In this document: piece after piece, positions 8,432-17,952 of the stretch
How positions within the stretch are numbered: the first letter of the stretch is position 1
Layout: each line of letters begins with the position of its first letter
NCBI RefSeq assembly: GCF_026627505.1
Contig: NZ_JAPNLK010000010.1
Coordinates: 1-64,000, forward strand
Direction of reading: 5' to 3'
DNA length: 64,000 bases
Source: Streptomyces sp. H27-H5
Lineage (GTDB): Bacteria; Actinomycetota; Actinomycetes; Streptomycetales; Streptomycetaceae
Made by a program: the position numbers and the translations under genes
Notes under the pieces: model-generated
Databases searched by the model: none
The model's input: the letters and a program-made list of their open reading frames with translations, nothing else
Told to the model about the DNA's origin: nothing

Positions 8432-8968
8432 TCAGAGACGCGCCAGGCTCGCTTCCATCAGCCGCACGACCGAGGCGTCGGCCACCGCCGCGACCTCCGC
8501 GTACGGGAACCAGCGCAGGTCCAGCGACTCCTCGCTGATCTCCGCGACCGCGTCGGCCGGGGCCAGCGCCGCGTACTGCACGTCCAGGTGCCAGTTGCAG
8601 GGCTCCGGGATCGGATGCCGGTCCAGCCGCACGGGCCCGCCCGGCAGCAGGGTCAGCCCGCCGGCGATCCCCGACTCCTCGACGGCCTCGCGCAACGCCA
8701 CCTCCGCGAGGGTGGCGTCACCGGGCTCGCAGTGACCACCCATCTGGAGCCACATGCCCAGCTTCTTGTGCAGGGTGAGCAGGACGCGCCCCCGCACCGG
8801 GTCGATCACCAGCGCGCTGCCCGTGACGTGTCCGGCCCGGCAGGGCTTGTAGACCCCGTCGGGGTGGGCGGCGAGGTGCTCCAGGTAGAGGTCCCGCAAC
8901 CCGCTCTGCTGCTCATCGGTCGGCGCGAGGTCCTTCAGGACCGCGACCGCGTCGTCGTACAGGCTCAC
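8432..8968 (-). CDS. NUDIX hydrolase
   Basis: A 178-residue pyrophosphohydrolase. The Nudix box reads GGHCEPGD...REAVEESG, with the catalytic REUxEE motif intact. It hydrolyses a nucleoside diphosphate linked to some moiety X; the substrate is not predictable. GTG 8968 overlaps the stop of the upstream gene (GTGA), so translation is probably coupled to the Zincin_2 gene. Confidence 0.88.
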   Translation of the reverse strand: MSLYDDAVAVLKDLAPTDEQQSGLRDLYLEHLAAHPDGVYKPCRAGHVTGSALVIDPVRGRVLLTLHKKLGMWLQMGGHCEPGDATLAEVALREAVEESGIAGGLTLLPGGPVRLDRHPIPEPCNWHLDVQYAALAPADAVAEISEESLDLRWFPYAEVAAVADASVVRLMEASLARL

Positions 8969-10383
8969 TTCTTCTCTTCGCCCTCGCCCTTGTCGCCCTG
9001 ATCACGCTTCTCGGCGGCCTCGCCGAGCATCTTGTCGATCTCCGAGAAGTCCAGCTGCTCGCGGTGCACGAACCCGTCCGGGTCGTCCAGGTCGGAGGCC
9101 GTCGGCAGCATGTCCGGGTGCTCCCACAGCCCGTCGCGGCCGTCCACACCCCGCGCGTCGGTGAGCGAGGCCCACAGCCGCGAGGCGTCGCGCAGCCGGC
9201 GCGGACGCAGCTCCAGCCCGATCAGCGTGGCGAAGGTCTGCTCGGCCGGACCGCCGGAGGCGCGCCGCCGGCGCATCGTCTCGCGCATGGCGTCCGCCGA
9301 GGTCAGACGGGGCTTGGCGGCCTCGTGCACCACCGCGTCGACCCAGCCCTCGACCAGCGCGAGCGCCGTCTCCAGGCGCGCCAGGGCCGCCTTCTGCTCC
9401 GGGGTGTCCTGCGGCTGGAACATGCCGCCCGCGAGGGCCTCCTGCAACTGCTCCGGATTCGACGGGTCGAGCTGGCCGACCACGTCCTCCAGCTTCGAGG
9501 TGTCGACCTTGATGCCGCGGGCGTAGCCCTCGACCGCCCCGAACAGGTGCGAGCGCAGCCACGGCACGTGCGCGAACAGGCGCGCGTGCGCCGCCTCGCG
9601 CAGCGCCAGGTACAGCCTGACCTCTTCGGCCGGCACGCCCAGGTCCTTGCCGAAGCCCTCGATGTTCAGCGGCAGCAGGGCGGCCTTGCCGGTCGGGCCC
9701 AGCGGGAGCCCGATGTCGGTCGAGCCGACGACCTCGCCCGCGAGCACGCCCACCGCCTGCCCGATCTGCTGGCCGAACATGGCGCCGCCCATGGAACGCA
9801 TCATGCCGAGCAGCGGGCCCGCCATGGCCTGCATCTCCTCGGGCAGCACCCCGCCCATGGCCGCCCCGACGCGCTCGGCGACCGGGTCCACGAGCTCCTT
9901 CCACACCGGGAGGGTCGCCTCGACCCACTCGGCGCGGCTCCACGCCACCGCCGTGTTCGCGCCCGACGGCAGCGAGGTCACCCCATCCAGCCACAGGTCG
10001 GCCAGGCGTACGGCCTCTTGGACCGCCGACTTCTCGGCGACGCCGACGCTGGTGTCCTTCACCCCGTCGGCGGTGCCCTGCGCGACGGTCTGGCGGGCGA
10101 TGTCCTTGGCCATGTCCCAGTTCACGGGGCCGCCCTCGTAGCTCAGCATCTGGCCGAGCTGCTGGAAGGCCGCGCCGAGGTCGTTCGGATTCATGGCACC
10201 GAACATCGAGGCGAACGGGTTGTCCGCACCGCCCGGGCCGCCGGCGCCCGGCAGGCCCATGCCGGGGAACCCGAACGGATTCGCCGGGCCGCCCTGACCG
10301 CCCTCGTTGCCCTTCTTCTTGCCTTCGTCGCCGTTCTCCGGCTCCTCCGGCGGAAGGCCGAATCCGAATGGGGTGTCGCTCAC
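8965..10383 (-). CDS. Zincin_2 (DUF2342) family putative metalloprotease
   Basis: A 472-residue protein of the actinobacterial DUF2342 family (annotated zinc-dependent metalloprotease or coenzyme F420 biosynthesis-associated). The N-terminal about 60 residues are Gly/Pro/Glu-rich (MSDTPFGFGLPPEEPEN). The family's helix reads REAAHARLF rather than a textbook HExxH, so protease activity is uncertain. GTG 10383 is chosen for the GAGGAAA site upstream; a longer frame to 10458 lacks one. It forms an operon with the NUDIX gene. Confidence 0.75.
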   Translation of the reverse strand: MSDTPFGFGLPPEEPENGDEGKKKGNEGGQGGPANPFGFPGMGLPGAGGPGGADNPFASMFGAMNPNDLGAAFQQLGQMLSYEGGPVNWDMAKDIARQTVAQGTADGVKDTSVGVAEKSAVQEAVRLADLWLDGVTSLPSGANTAVAWSRAEWVEATLPVWKELVDPVAERVGAAMGGVLPEEMQAMAGPLLGMMRSMGGAMFGQQIGQAVGVLAGEVVGSTDIGLPLGPTGKAALLPLNIEGFGKDLGVPAEEVRLYLALREAAHARLFAHVPWLRSHLFGAVEGYARGIKVDTSKLEDVVGQLDPSNPEQLQEALAGGMFQPQDTPEQKAALARLETALALVEGWVDAVVHEAAKPRLTSADAMRETMRRRRASGGPAEQTFATLIGLELRPRRLRDASRLWASLTDARGVDGRDGLWEHPDMLPTASDLDDPDGFVHREQLDFSEIDKMLGEAAEKRDQGDKGEGEEKK

Positions 10384-10575
10384 GGGGTTTCCTCGGCTCG
10401 TAGGGCCGCCGGCGGGAGCCGACGGCAATGGTCCGACAACACCACCCAGCGTAGACACCCCGCCCGCTTCCGGGCTCGGTGCTCCGCCGACTCCTGGGCT
10501 GCGGCAGGATGGACATCACCTGGTAGGTACGCGTCACGGTGCGTCCCTACTGAAGACAACCGCTGGAGACGCCTG

Positions 10576-11757
10576 GTGAGTTCCCCGGATCCGCAGCTTT
10601 CGGACAAGCACAGCCGCGCGCCGCAGGACGCCGAAGACAGCCCTGAGCACGGTGACAGCGCCCCTGGCGTTCGCCAGACGCGAAACGAGCCCGCCCCCCG
10701 CCGACACAACCCCGTGATCGCCGTGACGGGTGCCGCGTCGGGCGTCGGCGCCGCCCTGGTGGCCCGCCTCGTCGAATCCGACGAGGTCAAGCACGTCGTC
10801 GCGATCGACGAGCGGCGCGGCGACTGCGCCGCCGCGCAGTGGCACGTCCTGGACGTACGGGACCCCGCGATCGCCGAGAAGCTGCGCGGCGCGGACGTCG
10901 TCGTCCACCTCGCGCTCGACCTCGACTTGGAAACGGACCCGGCGGCCCGCACCGCCTACAACGTGCGCGGAACCCAGACCGTCCTGACGGCCGCCGCCGC
11001 GGCCGGGGTGCACCGGGTCGTGCTGTGCACCTCCGCCATGGTCTACGGGGCGCTCCCGGACAACGACATCCCGCTGACCGAGGACGCCGAGCTGCGGGCC
11101 ACCGCCGAGGCCACCGGCGTCGGCGACCTGCTGGAGATCGAGCGGCTCGGCCGCCGGGCCCCCCGCGCGCACCCCGGGCTGAACGTCACCGTGGTACGCC
11201 CCGCGGTCCTGGTCGGAGGCACCGACACGGCGCTGACCCGGTACTTCGAGTCCCCGCGCCTGCTCGTGGTCGCGGGATCCCGGCCCACCTGGCAGTTCTG
11301 CCACGTCGAGGACCTGGTCAGCGCCCTGGAGTACGCGGCGCTGGAGAAGGTCGAGGGCGAGCTGGCGGTCGGCTGCGAGGGCTGGCTGGAGCAGGAGGAG
11401 GTCGAGGAGCTGAGCGGCATCCGCCGCATGGAGCTGCCCTCGGCGGTCGCCTTGGGCGCCGCGGCCCGACTCCACCGGATCGGCCTGACGCCGTCCCCGG
11501 CCGGCGACCTCGCCTACACGATGCACCCGTGGGTGGTCAGCGTCAGCGGGCTGCACGCGGCCGGCTGGCGGCCCCGCTGGACCAACGAGGAAGTGCTCGC
11601 CGAACTGCTCCAGGAGGTCGCGGGCCGGCACACCGTCGCGGGCCGTCGCCTGGGCCGCAAGGACGCCGCCACGGCCGCCGGCGCCGCCGGCGCGACCGTC
11701 GCCCTCCTCGGCGCGGCCGCCGCGGTCCGCCGCGCCCGCAAGCGCCGGGGGATCTGA
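10576..11757 (+). CDS. Extended SDR-type NAD-dependent epimerase/dehydratase
   Basis: A 393-residue protein. After a charged about 45-residue N-terminal tail comes the dinucleotide motif TGAASGVG, then DVVVHLALDLD, NVRGT and SAMVYGALPDN with the catalytic-region Tyr. The usual YxxxK Lys is not evident. The last about 35 residues contain an Ala-rich hydrophobic stretch (AATAAGAAGATVALLGAAAAV) followed by Arg/Lys, which may be a membrane anchor. GTG 10576 has GGAG upstream. Divergent from the Zincin_2 gene. Substrate unknown. Confidence 0.75.
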   Translation: MSSPDPQLSDKHSRAPQDAEDSPEHGDSAPGVRQTRNEPAPRRHNPVIAVTGAASGVGAALVARLVESDEVKHVVAIDERRGDCAAAQWHVLDVRDPAIAEKLRGADVVVHLALDLDLETDPAARTAYNVRGTQTVLTAAAAAGVHRVVLCTSAMVYGALPDNDIPLTEDAELRATAEATGVGDLLEIERLGRRAPRAHPGLNVTVVRPAVLVGGTDTALTRYFESPRLLVVAGSRPTWQFCHVEDLVSALEYAALEKVEGELAVGCEGWLEQEEVEELSGIRRMELPSAVALGAAARLHRIGLTPSPAGDLAYTMHPWVVSVSGLHAAGWRPRWTNEEVLAELLQEVAGRHTVAGRRLGRKDAATAAGAAGATVALLGAAAAVRRARKRRGI

Positions 11758-11921
11758 GCAGCCGGGCCGACGCGCGCCCCGCCCCGGCCCGGGGCGGGCG
11801 CTCGGCCCCGGTCGAGAGCGGGCCGGGCCGTGCTTCCTGTAGAAGGCTCCATACGGGCGGGTCGTACAGCCGGTCGAATCGGCTCTACCGCGATCCGAAA
11901 ACCGTGGTGCACGATGGCTGT

Positions 11922-12383
11922 ATGGATCCGCACTTCGACCACCCCGGCGAGCAGGCCGCTCCGGACCCGATCCGCCTGCTCGAAATCCGTGAGACCCCGC
12001 TCTCGATCGACGAGGTCTTCCAGGCCGTCGGCGACGACGCGACGGGCGGCACGACCCTCTTCGTCGGCACCGTGCGCAACCACGACAGCGGAGCGGACGT
12101 GGACTCCCTCGGCTACTCCTGCCACCCGACGGCGGAGGCCGAGATGCGCCGCGTCGCCGAGCGCGTCGTGGCCAAGTTCCCGGTCCGCGCCCTCGCGGCC
12201 GTCCACCGCGTCGGCGACCTGTCCGTGGGCGACCTCGCGGTCGTCGTCGCCGTGTCCTGCCCGCACCGCGGCGAGGCCTTCGAGGCCTGCCGGATGCTGA
12301 TCGACGACCTCAAGCACGAGGTGCCGATCTGGAAGCACCAGACGTTCGCGGACGGCACCGAGGAGTGGGTCGGCGCCTGCTGA
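11922..12383 (+). CDS. moaE: Molybdopterin synthase catalytic subunit MoaE
   Basis: A 153-residue MoaE, which with thiocarboxylated MoaD inserts the dithiolene sulfurs into precursor Z during molybdenum cofactor synthesis. Landmarks are FVGTVRNHDSG, the AVHRVG strand, SCPHRGEAFEAC and the C-terminal catalytic-lysine segment PIWKHQTF. No other moa gene is in the window. The start is ATG 11922; an upstream GTG frame is only leader. Confidence 0.9.
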   Translation: MDPHFDHPGEQAAPDPIRLLEIRETPLSIDEVFQAVGDDATGGTTLFVGTVRNHDSGADVDSLGYSCHPTAEAEMRRVAERVVAKFPVRALAAVHRVGDLSVGDLAVVVAVSCPHRGEAFEACRMLIDDLKHEVPIWKHQTFADGTEEWVGAC

Positions 12384-12561
12384 GCCCTTCCGCGCGCGCC
12401 CACACCCCCCGGTACACCCCCGGCGGCGGGGCCGCCTCCGCAAGGGGGTAACCTCGCACCCGTTCGGCCGCGCAACACGCCCCCGATTTGCGTAACCCCT
12501 TTCCGGGCACGAGCGTTGAAGCCACCAACGACACGTACTTTCGGGGCAGGGAGGCACGTCC

Positions 12562-12759
12562 ATGGCATCATTGGCGTGGTTGCTGATTCCGCTGTTCGCC
12601 GCCATCGGAGCGGCGATATGGGGCAGCTGGGCGGCTCGCGACCGGACATCCGGCGACATATCCGAGCTGGCCGGCTACGCGAGGTTCCGCGAGGTCATGG
12701 ACAAGACCGACCACACCAGGACGAAGGCGGAGGTGCACTCCGGTTCCGACGCCGTCTGA
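12562..12759 (+). CDS. Small single-pass membrane protein
   Basis: A 65-residue protein with one N-terminal transmembrane helix (about residues 3-22, LAWLLIPLFAAIGAAIWG) and a charged cytoplasmic tail. A strong GGGAGG site precedes ATG 12562. Conserved short proteins of this kind occur at this position in Streptomyces; function unknown. Confidence 0.75.
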   Translation: MASLAWLLIPLFAAIGAAIWGSWAARDRTSGDISELAGYARFREVMDKTDHTRTKAEVHSGSDAV

Positions 12760-12863
12760 GGCGTCCCGTGAGTCCCTGAGAATCGCCTGAGAGTTCCCGC
12801 GCACGACCCCGTACGGCCCGGCCCCACGGGCCGCCTGCCAGGGGCGTCCCGTACTGTCGATCC

Positions 12864-13952
12864 ATGCCACGCCGCACCGCGACGATGCTCGCCTCCACCC
12901 TCGTCCTGTTCGCGCTGCTCTGCGCAGGGGTGTTCCTGAAGGTCCCGTACGCCGAGATGAGCCCGGGTCCCACGGTGAACACGCTCGGGGACTCGCGCGG
13001 CGAGCCGGTGCTCAGCATCTCGGGGCACAAGACCTACCCCACCAGCGGTCACCTCAACATGACGACCGTCCGGGTCACCGGCGCGGACTACGACATGAAC
13101 CTGCTGGAAGCGGCGTACGGGTGGCTGTCCGGCGACAACATCGTGGTGCCGCACGAGAACCTCTACCCGAACGGGAAGACGGAGAAGCAGTCCACGCAGG
13201 AGAACGCCGAGGAGTTCAGCCAGTCCCAGGAGAGCGCCAAGGTCGCGGCGCTCAAGCAGCTGAAGATCCCGGTCACCCCGCACGTCATCGTGTCCTCCGT
13301 GGTCAAGGGCGGCCCCGCCGAGGGCATCCTGCACGCCGGCGACGTGATCAAGTCCGTGGACGGCACCCCCGTGGCCGAGGCCGCCGACGTGGCCAGGCTC
13401 GTCACCAAGCACAAGGTCGGGGAGCCCGTCGAGTTCGTCGTCGTCCCCGCGAAGGAGATGGCGGAGGCGGAGAAGGGCAACCGCGAGCCCGGCGCCACCG
13501 CCAAGATCAAGGTCACCACGGGCAAGGCCGAGGACGACGGTCACGCCATCGTCGGGATCCGGGCCGGGATCGACCACACCTTCCCGTTCCCCATCGACAT
13601 CAACCTCGCCGACGTCGGCGGTCCGAGCGCCGGTCTCATGTTCGCGCTCGGCATCGTCGACAAGCTGACCCCCGAGAACCTGACCGGCGGGAAGTTCGTC
13701 GCCGGCACCGGCACCATCGACGACGACGGCAAGGTCGGCCCGATCGGCGGCATCCAGATGAAGACCATCGGCGCCCGCCAGGCCGGCGCCGAGTACTTCC
13801 TGACCCCGGCCGACAACTGCGCCGCCGCCTCCTCCCACGTGCCCGATGGGCTCACGCTGGTGAAGGTGTCCACCATCGACGACGCCGCCAAGGCGCTGGA
13901 GAAGATCTCCAAGGGGGAGACGGCAGGGCTGCCGCAGTGCGGCAAGCCCTGA
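12864..13952 (+). CDS. Membrane-anchored PDZ/Lon-type (S16) serine protease, YlbL family
   Basis: A 362-residue protein: an N-terminal transmembrane/signal-anchor helix (about 8-27), a PDZ domain (about 140-215) and a C-terminal Lon-like proteolytic domain. The catalytic dyad is visible as Ser255 in GGPSAGLMFALG and Lys300 in GGIQMKTIGA. It lacks the Lon ATPase, as in the YlbL family, and probably cleaves membrane or extracytoplasmic substrates. The start is ATG 12864. Confidence 0.85.
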   Translation: MPRRTATMLASTLVLFALLCAGVFLKVPYAEMSPGPTVNTLGDSRGEPVLSISGHKTYPTSGHLNMTTVRVTGADYDMNLLEAAYGWLSGDNIVVPHENLYPNGKTEKQSTQENAEEFSQSQESAKVAALKQLKIPVTPHVIVSSVVKGGPAEGILHAGDVIKSVDGTPVAEAADVARLVTKHKVGEPVEFVVVPAKEMAEAEKGNREPGATAKIKVTTGKAEDDGHAIVGIRAGIDHTFPFPIDINLADVGGPSAGLMFALGIVDKLTPENLTGGKFVAGTGTIDDDGKVGPIGGIQMKTIGARQAGAEYFLTPADNCAAASSHVPDGLTLVKVSTIDDAAKALEKISKGETAGLPQCGKP

Positions 13953-14014
13953 CCGGCCCCCGAAGAACCCCGCGAGCGACGATCCGGGTCCGGCACGGGC
14001 CGGTCCGGGTCCGG

Positions 14015-14587
14015 TCAGTCCAGGAAGGTCGCGGCCAGTGCCTCGGCCAGCCCCGGCACCAGGGTCGCGCCCGTCAGCACCTCGGTCGACGAGTCCTTCT
14101 CGCGCAGCCGGACGGCCGACTCCCGCGACCCGTCCCGCAGGACACCCACGGTCAGCCGCACCTCCTGCCGGTCCGGATGCCCGGCGACCCACTTGGCCAG
14201 CTGCTTGTCGCCGAGCCCCTCCGGGACGGAGGCCTCCGCCGACGGCGGCAGCATCAGACGCTCCACGGTCAGCGCGCAGCCGACGATCGCGGCGGGCCAG
14301 GCGATGGTCCCCAGGAACTTGTCCAGCGGGGTCCCCGCCGGCACCTGGTCCTGTTCGATCGGGGTGAGCTGGCTCTTGCCCGCGTCGTCCTGGTCGAGGC
14401 CCAGCTGACGGGCGAGGCCCGGCTCCTGCTTGCGCAGCTTGGCGGTGTCGACCAGGGCGAACAGCCGGGCCGGCTTGTCCCAGCCGAGGGTGGAGGCGTA
14501 CTCGTCGATCTCGAGGACGGCGCGCGTCAGCGGGGAGGCGGCCATCGGGGTGCCGGCGGAAGGAGAAAGGTTGGACATGGACAACAT
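14015..14587 (-). CDS. PPA1309 family protein
   Basis: A 190-residue protein of the actinobacteria-specific PPA1309 family of unknown function; I recognise the core LTRAVLEIDEYASTLGWDKP...FLGTIAWPAAIVGCALTVER. An AAGGAGG site lies 4 bases before ATG 14587; ATG 14578, three codons in, is an alternative. It is convergent with the S16 protease gene and divergent from the UPF0182 gene. Confidence 0.75.
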   Translation of the reverse strand: MLSMSNLSPSAGTPMAASPLTRAVLEIDEYASTLGWDKPARLFALVDTAKLRKQEPGLARQLGLDQDDAGKSQLTPIEQDQVPAGTPLDKFLGTIAWPAAIVGCALTVERLMLPPSAEASVPEGLGDKQLAKWVAGHPDRQEVRLTVGVLRDGSRESAVRLREKDSSTEVLTGATLVPGLAEALAATFLD

Positions 14588-14615
14588 CCTGCCTCCTTTC
14601 CACCCGATACCGGGA

Positions 14616-14633
14616 ACTGACTAAAGCCTCAGT
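14616..14633. promoter_or_regulatory. Inverted repeat in a divergent promoter region
   Basis: ACTGA (14616-14620) and TCAGT (14629-14633) flank CTAAAGCC between the PPA1309 and UPF0182 genes. It could be an operator shared by both genes, but no cognate regulator is identified. Confidence 0.25.
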
Positions 14634-14707
14634 AAGTTGCATGAGTGGGCTCTACGATCGGGGGCCCCGTTGATGACCAGACCCAGCGACTTTCAGAGGT
14701 GCGCACC

Positions 14708-17599
14708 TTGGCTTTCCAGATGCCGGACCGCGGCGGAGGCCCTTCCGGGCCACGGATGAGAGTCGGCCGCCCGTCCCGGCGTGCCCGGACTCTATTGATG
14801 ACCTTGGGCGTCCTGGCCGTCCTGGCCATGTTGTTCATCATGTTCGCGGGCTTCTGGACCGACTGGCTCTGGTTCCGGTCCGTCAAGTACTCCACGGTCT
14901 TCACCACCACCCTGTGGACCAAGGTCGGCCTCTTCGCCGTCTTCGGCCTGCTGATGGCGGGTGCCGTCGGCTTCAACATCTGGCTGGCCCACCGGCTGCG
15001 GCCGCCGCTCAGCGCGATGTCGATGGAGCAGCAGAGCCTCGACCGCTACCGCATGAGCGTCGCACCGTACAAGAAGTGGCTGCTCCTGGGCATCGCCGCC
15101 ATCGTCGGCCTGATCGCCGGCGCCTCGGCGGCCGGCCAGTGGAAGACCTGGCTCATGTACGTGAACGGGGTGCCCTTCGGACAGAAGGACCCCCAATTCG
15201 GCCTGGACGTGTCGTTCTACACCTTCGACCTGCCCTGGTACCGCTTCCTGCTCGGCTTCGGCTTCGCCGCGATCGTCCTGTCGGTGATCGCCGCCGCCGT
15301 CGTGCACTACCTGTACGGCGGACTGCGCGTCACCAGCCCCGGCGCCCGGGCCACCGCCGCGGCCACCGGGCACCTGTCGGTGCTGCTCGGCCTCTTCGTG
15401 ACGTTCAAGGCGATCGCGTACTGGCTCGACCGGTACGGCCTCGCCGTGAAGTCCAGCGACTTCAAGGCCGCCGACAACTGGACCGGCCTGCGCTACGTCG
15501 ACGCCAACGCGTACCTCCCGGCCAAGACGATCCTCGTCGCCATCGCCGCGATCTGCGCGGTCCTGTTCTTCGCCACCCTGTGGCGCCGGACCTGGCAGCT
15601 GCCGGTCATCGGCTTCGGCCTGATGGTCCTCTCGGCGATCCTGATCGGCGGGCTGTACCCGGCGATCGTGCAGAAGTTCCAGGTCCAGCCGAACGAGCAG
15701 GCCAAGGAATCGCCGTACGTCCAGAAGAACATCAAGGCGACGCGCGACGCCTACGGGATCGCCCAGTCCGAGGTCAAGGACTACCCGGGCGTACCGCAGA
15801 CCGAGGACAAGACCAAGCTGCGCCAGACCGCGGACACCACGGCCAGCGTCCGTCTCCTCGACCCGAACATCGTCTCGCCGGCCTTCCAGCAGCTCCAGCA
15901 GGTCAAGGGCTACTACGGCTTCCCGTCCACGCTCGCCGTGGACCGGTACAACGGCCAGGACACGGTCATCGGCCTGCGCGAGCTGAACATCGGCGGCATC
16001 CCGAAGAACAACTGGATCAACGACCACTTCAAGTACACCCACGGCTACGGCGTCGTCGCGGCCAAGGGCACCACCGTCGGTGACCAGGGCGCCCCCGACT
16101 TCACCCAGTCCGACCTGCCCTCCAAGGGCATGTTCGGCACGGACTTCGAGCAGCGCATCTACTACGGCGAGATGACGAAGCAGTACTCGATCGTCGGCGG
16201 ACCGCAGAAGGAGCTCGACTACTCGGACGACAAGGGCGAGAAGGAGACGAGCTACAAGGGCGACTCCGGGGTCAATCTCGACAACCCGGTCAACCGTGCG
16301 GCCTACGCGCTCTCCTTCAACGAGCCGCAGATCCTGTACTCCGGGGCCATCGGCGAGGGCTCGCGGATCCTGTACCACCGCACGCCCAAGGAGCGCGTCG
16401 AGGCCGTCGCGCCGTGGCTGACCATCGACGGGGCGCCGTACCCGGCGGTCGTCGACGGCCGGATCAAGTGGATCGTCGACGCCTACACGACGACCAACGG
16501 CTACCCGTACGCCTCGCGCACCACGCTGGGCCAGAGCACCGCGGACTCGCTGACCAACAGCCAGCGCGCGGTGGTCGCCCAGGAGAACCAGGTCAACTAC
16601 ATCCGCAACTCGGTGAAGGCGACCGTCGATGCGTACGACGGCACGGTCGACCTGTACCAGTGGGACAAGGAAGACCCGGTCCTCAAGACCTGGATGAAGG
16701 CGTTCCCGGGCACGGTCAAGGCCAAGAGCGAGATCCCCAAGGCGCTCATGGACCACCTGCGCTACCCGCAGGACCTCTTCAAGGTCCAGCGCGAGCTGCT
16801 CACCCGCTACCACGTCACGGACCCGCAGACCTTCCTCAGCGGCAGTGAGGCCTGGGCCGTCCCGGACGACCCGACCGTCAAGGCGGGCACGGCGCTTCCG
16901 CCGTACTACCTGTCGATGAAGATGCCGGACCAGAAGGAGAAGGACCAGGTCTTCTCGCTCACCACGACGTTCACGCCGAACGAGCGCGACAACCTGAGCG
17001 CCTACATGGCGGTCAACGCCGATCCGGGCACCCCGGACTACGGCAAGATCAGAATCCTGAAGCTGCCGACCAGCAAGCCGGTCGACGGGCCCAAGCAGGT
17101 GCAGAGCAAGTTCCAGTCCGAACCGAAGATCGCCGAGTCGATCCGCCTGCTGCGCGGTGGTGACTCCGAGGTCGAGTACGGAAACCTGCTCGCGGTGCCG
17201 CTCGACGGCGGAATGCTCTACGTGGAGCCGGTGTACGTCCGCAGTTCCGGGCTGAAGTACCCGCTGCTGCGCAAGGTGCTGGTGACCTACGGCGGCCAGA
17301 CGGCCTTCGAGGACACGCTGGAGAAGGCACTGAACGTCGTCTTCGGGGCCGAGGCGCCGACCGTGCCCGTGACCCCGGAGAAGCCGCCGGGCGAAGGCAC
17401 CGTCACCCCGCCGACCGCCCAGGACCCGACGGTCAAGGCGGCGCTGTCGGACGCACAGAAGGCCATCGAGGCGGCCGAGAAGGCCCGCCAGTCCGGTGAC
17501 TGGACGGCGTTCGGCAAGGCCCAGGAGGACATCAAGGCGGCGCTTCAGCGGGCGATCGACGCCGAGGCGAAGCTCACGGCTCCCAAGTCCGGAGGCTGA
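14708..17599 (+). CDS. UPF0182 family large membrane protein
   Basis: A 963-residue protein of the UPF0182 family. About seven transmembrane helices lie in the first about 320 residues (for example [20 protein letters not shown] and [19 protein letters not shown]). They are followed by a large predicted extracytoplasmic region of about 600 residues and an Ala/Lys-rich C-terminal helix. Function is not established. TTG 14708 gives [11 protein letters not shown], the N terminus I recall for homologues, with AGAGGTG upstream. ATG 14720 is an alternative. Confidence 0.85.
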   Translation: MAFQMPDRGGGPSGPRMRVGRPSRRARTLLMTLGVLAVLAMLFIMFAGFWTDWLWFRSVKYSTVFTTTLWTKVGLFAVFGLLMAGAVGFNIWLAHRLRPPLSAMSMEQQSLDRYRMSVAPYKKWLLLGIAAIVGLIAGASAAGQWKTWLMYVNGVPFGQKDPQFGLDVSFYTFDLPWYRFLLGFGFAAIVLSVIAAAVVHYLYGGLRVTSPGARATAAATGHLSVLLGLFVTFKAIAYWLDRYGLAVKSSDFKAADNWTGLRYVDANAYLPAKTILVAIAAICAVLFFATLWRRTWQLPVIGFGLMVLSAILIGGLYPAIVQKFQVQPNEQAKESPYVQKNIKATRDAYGIAQSEVKDYPGVPQTEDKTKLRQTADTTASVRLLDPNIVSPAFQQLQQVKGYYGFPSTLAVDRYNGQDTVIGLRELNIGGIPKNNWINDHFKYTHGYGVVAAKGTTVGDQGAPDFTQSDLPSKGMFGTDFEQRIYYGEMTKQYSIVGGPQKELDYSDDKGEKETSYKGDSGVNLDNPVNRAAYALSFNEPQILYSGAIGEGSRILYHRTPKERVEAVAPWLTIDGAPYPAVVDGRIKWIVDAYTTTNGYPYASRTTLGQSTADSLTNSQRAVVAQENQVNYIRNSVKATVDAYDGTVDLYQWDKEDPVLKTWMKAFPGTVKAKSEIPKALMDHLRYPQDLFKVQRELLTRYHVTDPQTFLSGSEAWAVPDDPTVKAGTALPPYYLSMKMPDQKEKDQVFSLTTTFTPNERDNLSAYMAVNADPGTPDYGKIRILKLPTSKPVDGPKQVQSKFQSEPKIAESIRLLRGGDSEVEYGNLLAVPLDGGMLYVEPVYVRSSGLKYPLLRKVLVTYGGQTAFEDTLEKALNVVFGAEAPTVPVTPEKPPGEGTVTPPTAQDPTVKAALSDAQKAIEAAEKARQSGDWTAFGKAQEDIKAALQRAIDAEAKLTAPKSGG

Positions 17600-17651
17600 C
17601 GATCACTTGGTAATGGCTCCGTCCCGCGTCGTGCTACTGTGGTTTTACCGA

Positions 17652-17725
17652 CGCGGGGTGGAGCAGCTCGGTAGCTCGCTGGGCTCATAACCCAGAGGTC
17701 GCAGGTTCAAATCCTGTCCCCGCTA
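17652..17725 (+). tRNA. Initiator tRNA-fMet (anticodon CAT), copy 1
   Basis: A 74-base cloverleaf with anticodon CAT at 17686-17688. The anticodon stem ends in three consecutive G-C pairs (GGG/CCC) and the 1-72 pair is mismatched (C/T), both initiator hallmarks. The T arm is GCAGG-TTCAAAT-CCTGT. CCA is not encoded. It is identical to copy 2 at 20443. Confidence 0.97.
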
Positions 17726-17731
17726 CTGAAA

Positions 17732-17767
17732 ACGAAGGCCCGGATCCCATGGGATCCGGGCCTTCGT
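17732..17767 (+). terminator. Terminator after tRNA-fMet copy 1
   Basis: Perfect 17-bp hairpin arms (17732-17748 and 17751-17767) seven bases after the tRNA. Confidence 0.85.
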
Positions 17768-17952
17768 CATGTCCGCGAAGGGGCGCGGACATGACGCGTG
17801 ACGAACGCGTGACGGACACGGGGTCGCTGGGGCGGGTGAGTTGGGGCAGGAGCGTGTTTGACTTGTCTCTCTGTGGGCATGTCGACAAAACGCTGTAGTG
17901 ACCTCACTGGCTGCGACATACCAGGTGTACGCGGGTAGCAGGTGATGCGACG

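Noticed and set aside
12675-14642. 655-residue minus frame across the S16 protease
   Set aside because: Antisense of a well-defined protease; only 14015-14587 on this strand, in another frame, is coding.
17685-17888. Minus-strand frame ending in AGTGFEPATSGL
   Set aside because: This is the well-known false protein produced by translating across a tRNA gene and its flank; it overlaps tRNA-fMet.
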